This document shows, piece after piece, positions 19,883 to 20,352 of a DNA stretch of 20,352 bases. The position numbers were made by a program, and so were the translations under genes. The notes beneath the pieces were generated by a model. That model did not search any database and was not told where the DNA came from. It saw nothing but the letters and a program-made list of their open reading frames with translations. Position 1 is the stretch's first letter; every line of letters begins with the position of its first letter. The stretch lies in IMG/VR virus record IMGVR_UViG_3300033429_000021, positions 1 through 20,352 of that record; one strand, given 5' to 3'. The stretch is from a virus.

Positions 19883-20128
19883 TTATGTCCACGAGCATAC
19901 TAAATTAAAAGCACTCTCTGCAGTTTCTTCTAAAGATTCAAACATTTCATCTCCACCATACATAGGAATTGACCAACATTCAAAACCATTTTCTTTTTTA
20001 TAAATACTTCCGTGTCCATAATCTGACTCAGGATAAAAACAATGTTCGCCATTTTTAAGACCTTCCAAATCTTTAACAGCTTTTTCTTCATCTAGTGACC
20101 AAATGCTTTCTGTGTATTCTATGTTCAT
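19883..20128 (-). CDS. Very acidic protein, unknown
   Basis: An 81-residue protein with about 18 Asp/Glu against five Lys and no Arg. AGGGAGATAAG precedes the ATG. The second half has ECWSIPMYGGDEMFES (residues 50-65), a Trp/Gly/acid pattern seen in uncharacterised phage proteins. The strong negative charge would suit a DNA-mimic inhibitor, but that is only a thought. It overlaps the stop of the HTH gene by four bases. Confidence 0.65.
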   Translation of the reverse strand: MNIEYTESIWSLDEEKAVKDLEGLKNGEHCFYPESDYGHGSIYKKENGFECWSIPMYGGDEMFESLEETAESAFNLVCSWT

Positions 20129-20286
20129 CTTATCTCCCTATCATTGTTTTTACTCTCTAAAGTAAATCTTAATGCTTCATAAACAAGTCTTTTTTTGTCA
20201 GTAGCATTTTTATAGTTGCTTATAGTGTTTTGTGTTAAGCCGTAGTGTTGAGCTATTGTTTTGTCTGTTATTTTTGTTGGTTTCAT
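20125..20286 (-). CDS. Small HTH regulator candidate
   Basis: A 53-residue protein. Residues 6-31 (ITDKTIAQHYGLTQNTISNY then KNATDKK) fit a helix-turn-helix with a recognition helix around QNTISNYK. This is the layout of short phage regulators. It overlaps both neighbours by four bases. It may control the early promoters here, though no link can be shown. AAAAGAAG lies upstream as a weak ribosome-binding site. Confidence 0.65.
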   Translation of the reverse strand: MKPTKITDKTIAQHYGLTQNTISNYKNATDKKRLVYEALRFTLESKNNDREIR

Positions 20287-20352
20287 TTAGTATCTTCTTT
20301 TAATCTGTGAGCTTTGTAACTTTTTGAATCTAATGTATCAATTAGCATAGCT
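20283..20352 (-). CDS. C-terminal end of a cut-off gene
   Basis: An open frame runs from the window edge to TGA at 20283-20285, coding at least 23 codons ending in HRLKEDTK. Its stop overlaps the next ATG by four bases, the same coupling used throughout the region. An ATG at 20348 could be the start, giving 21 residues, but it is more likely the tail of a longer gene outside the window. No function can be given. Confidence 0.5.
   Translation of the reverse strand, partial: AMLIDTLDSKSYKAHRLKEDTK

Overview
This window is about 20 kb of an AT-rich tailed-phage genome, or a prophage of the same type. The morphogenesis genes fit a podovirus with T7/BPP-1-like parts: small and large terminase, a T7-type head-to-tail connector (portal), a Bbp19-like protein, a proline-rich scaffold, an HK97-fold-type coat protein, tail tubular A- and B-like proteins, and gp14/gp15-like internal virion proteins. 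No tRNA, rRNA, integrase, IS element or CRISPR array was seen. The host is not stated by the sequence. The low GC, the extended -10 promoters with no clear -35 box, and the TTCAC-core repeats would suit a Campylobacterota host, but that is a weak inference.

Layout, read right to left because almost everything is on the minus strand. (a) 20352-13555 is an early/accessory region of tightly packed small genes. It holds two small helix-turn-helix candidates, a solitary beta-type DNA methyltransferase, a DUF7220-like membrane protein, a NinG-like endonuclease, a YopX-like protein and many unknowns. At least five tiny membrane or exported proteins lie here. Extended -10 promoters (TGnTATAAT or TGnTATACT) at about 18297, 16942, 16485 and 15301 divide the region into short operons. 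(b) 13502-6928 runs terminase small, terminase large, several small genes, portal, Bbp19-like, jelly-roll virion protein and scaffold, probably driven from a promoter at 13494-13502. (c) 6107-6923 is a three-gene cassette on the opposite strand with its own near-consensus promoter, set between scaffold and coat genes. (d) 5686-6106 is the main non-coding region. It holds a coat-gene leader with competing hairpins, a minus-strand promoter, a cluster of seven TTCACAT-type half-sites that also resemble DnaA boxes, and the plus-strand promoter. (e) 5685-1 runs coat, small surface protein, tail tubular A, tail tubular B, gp14-like and the start of a long internal virion protein cut by the window edge.

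Genes are mostly coupled by 1- to 8-base stop/start overlaps (ATGA, TAATG, ATGGCTAA). Many start sites share a GGATAAG(A)ATG-like ribosome-binding pattern, which helped choose starts. Fifteen short genes or gene ends, including the long partial gene at 1-1566, were read directly from the sequence.

The most interesting items are structural. They are the TTCACAT cluster (operator array or origin), the reverse-strand cassette that splits scaffold from coat, a 20-bp hairpin at the very 5' end of one early transcript, a repeated composite early promoter, and paired CUUCGG tetraloop hairpins between late genes.
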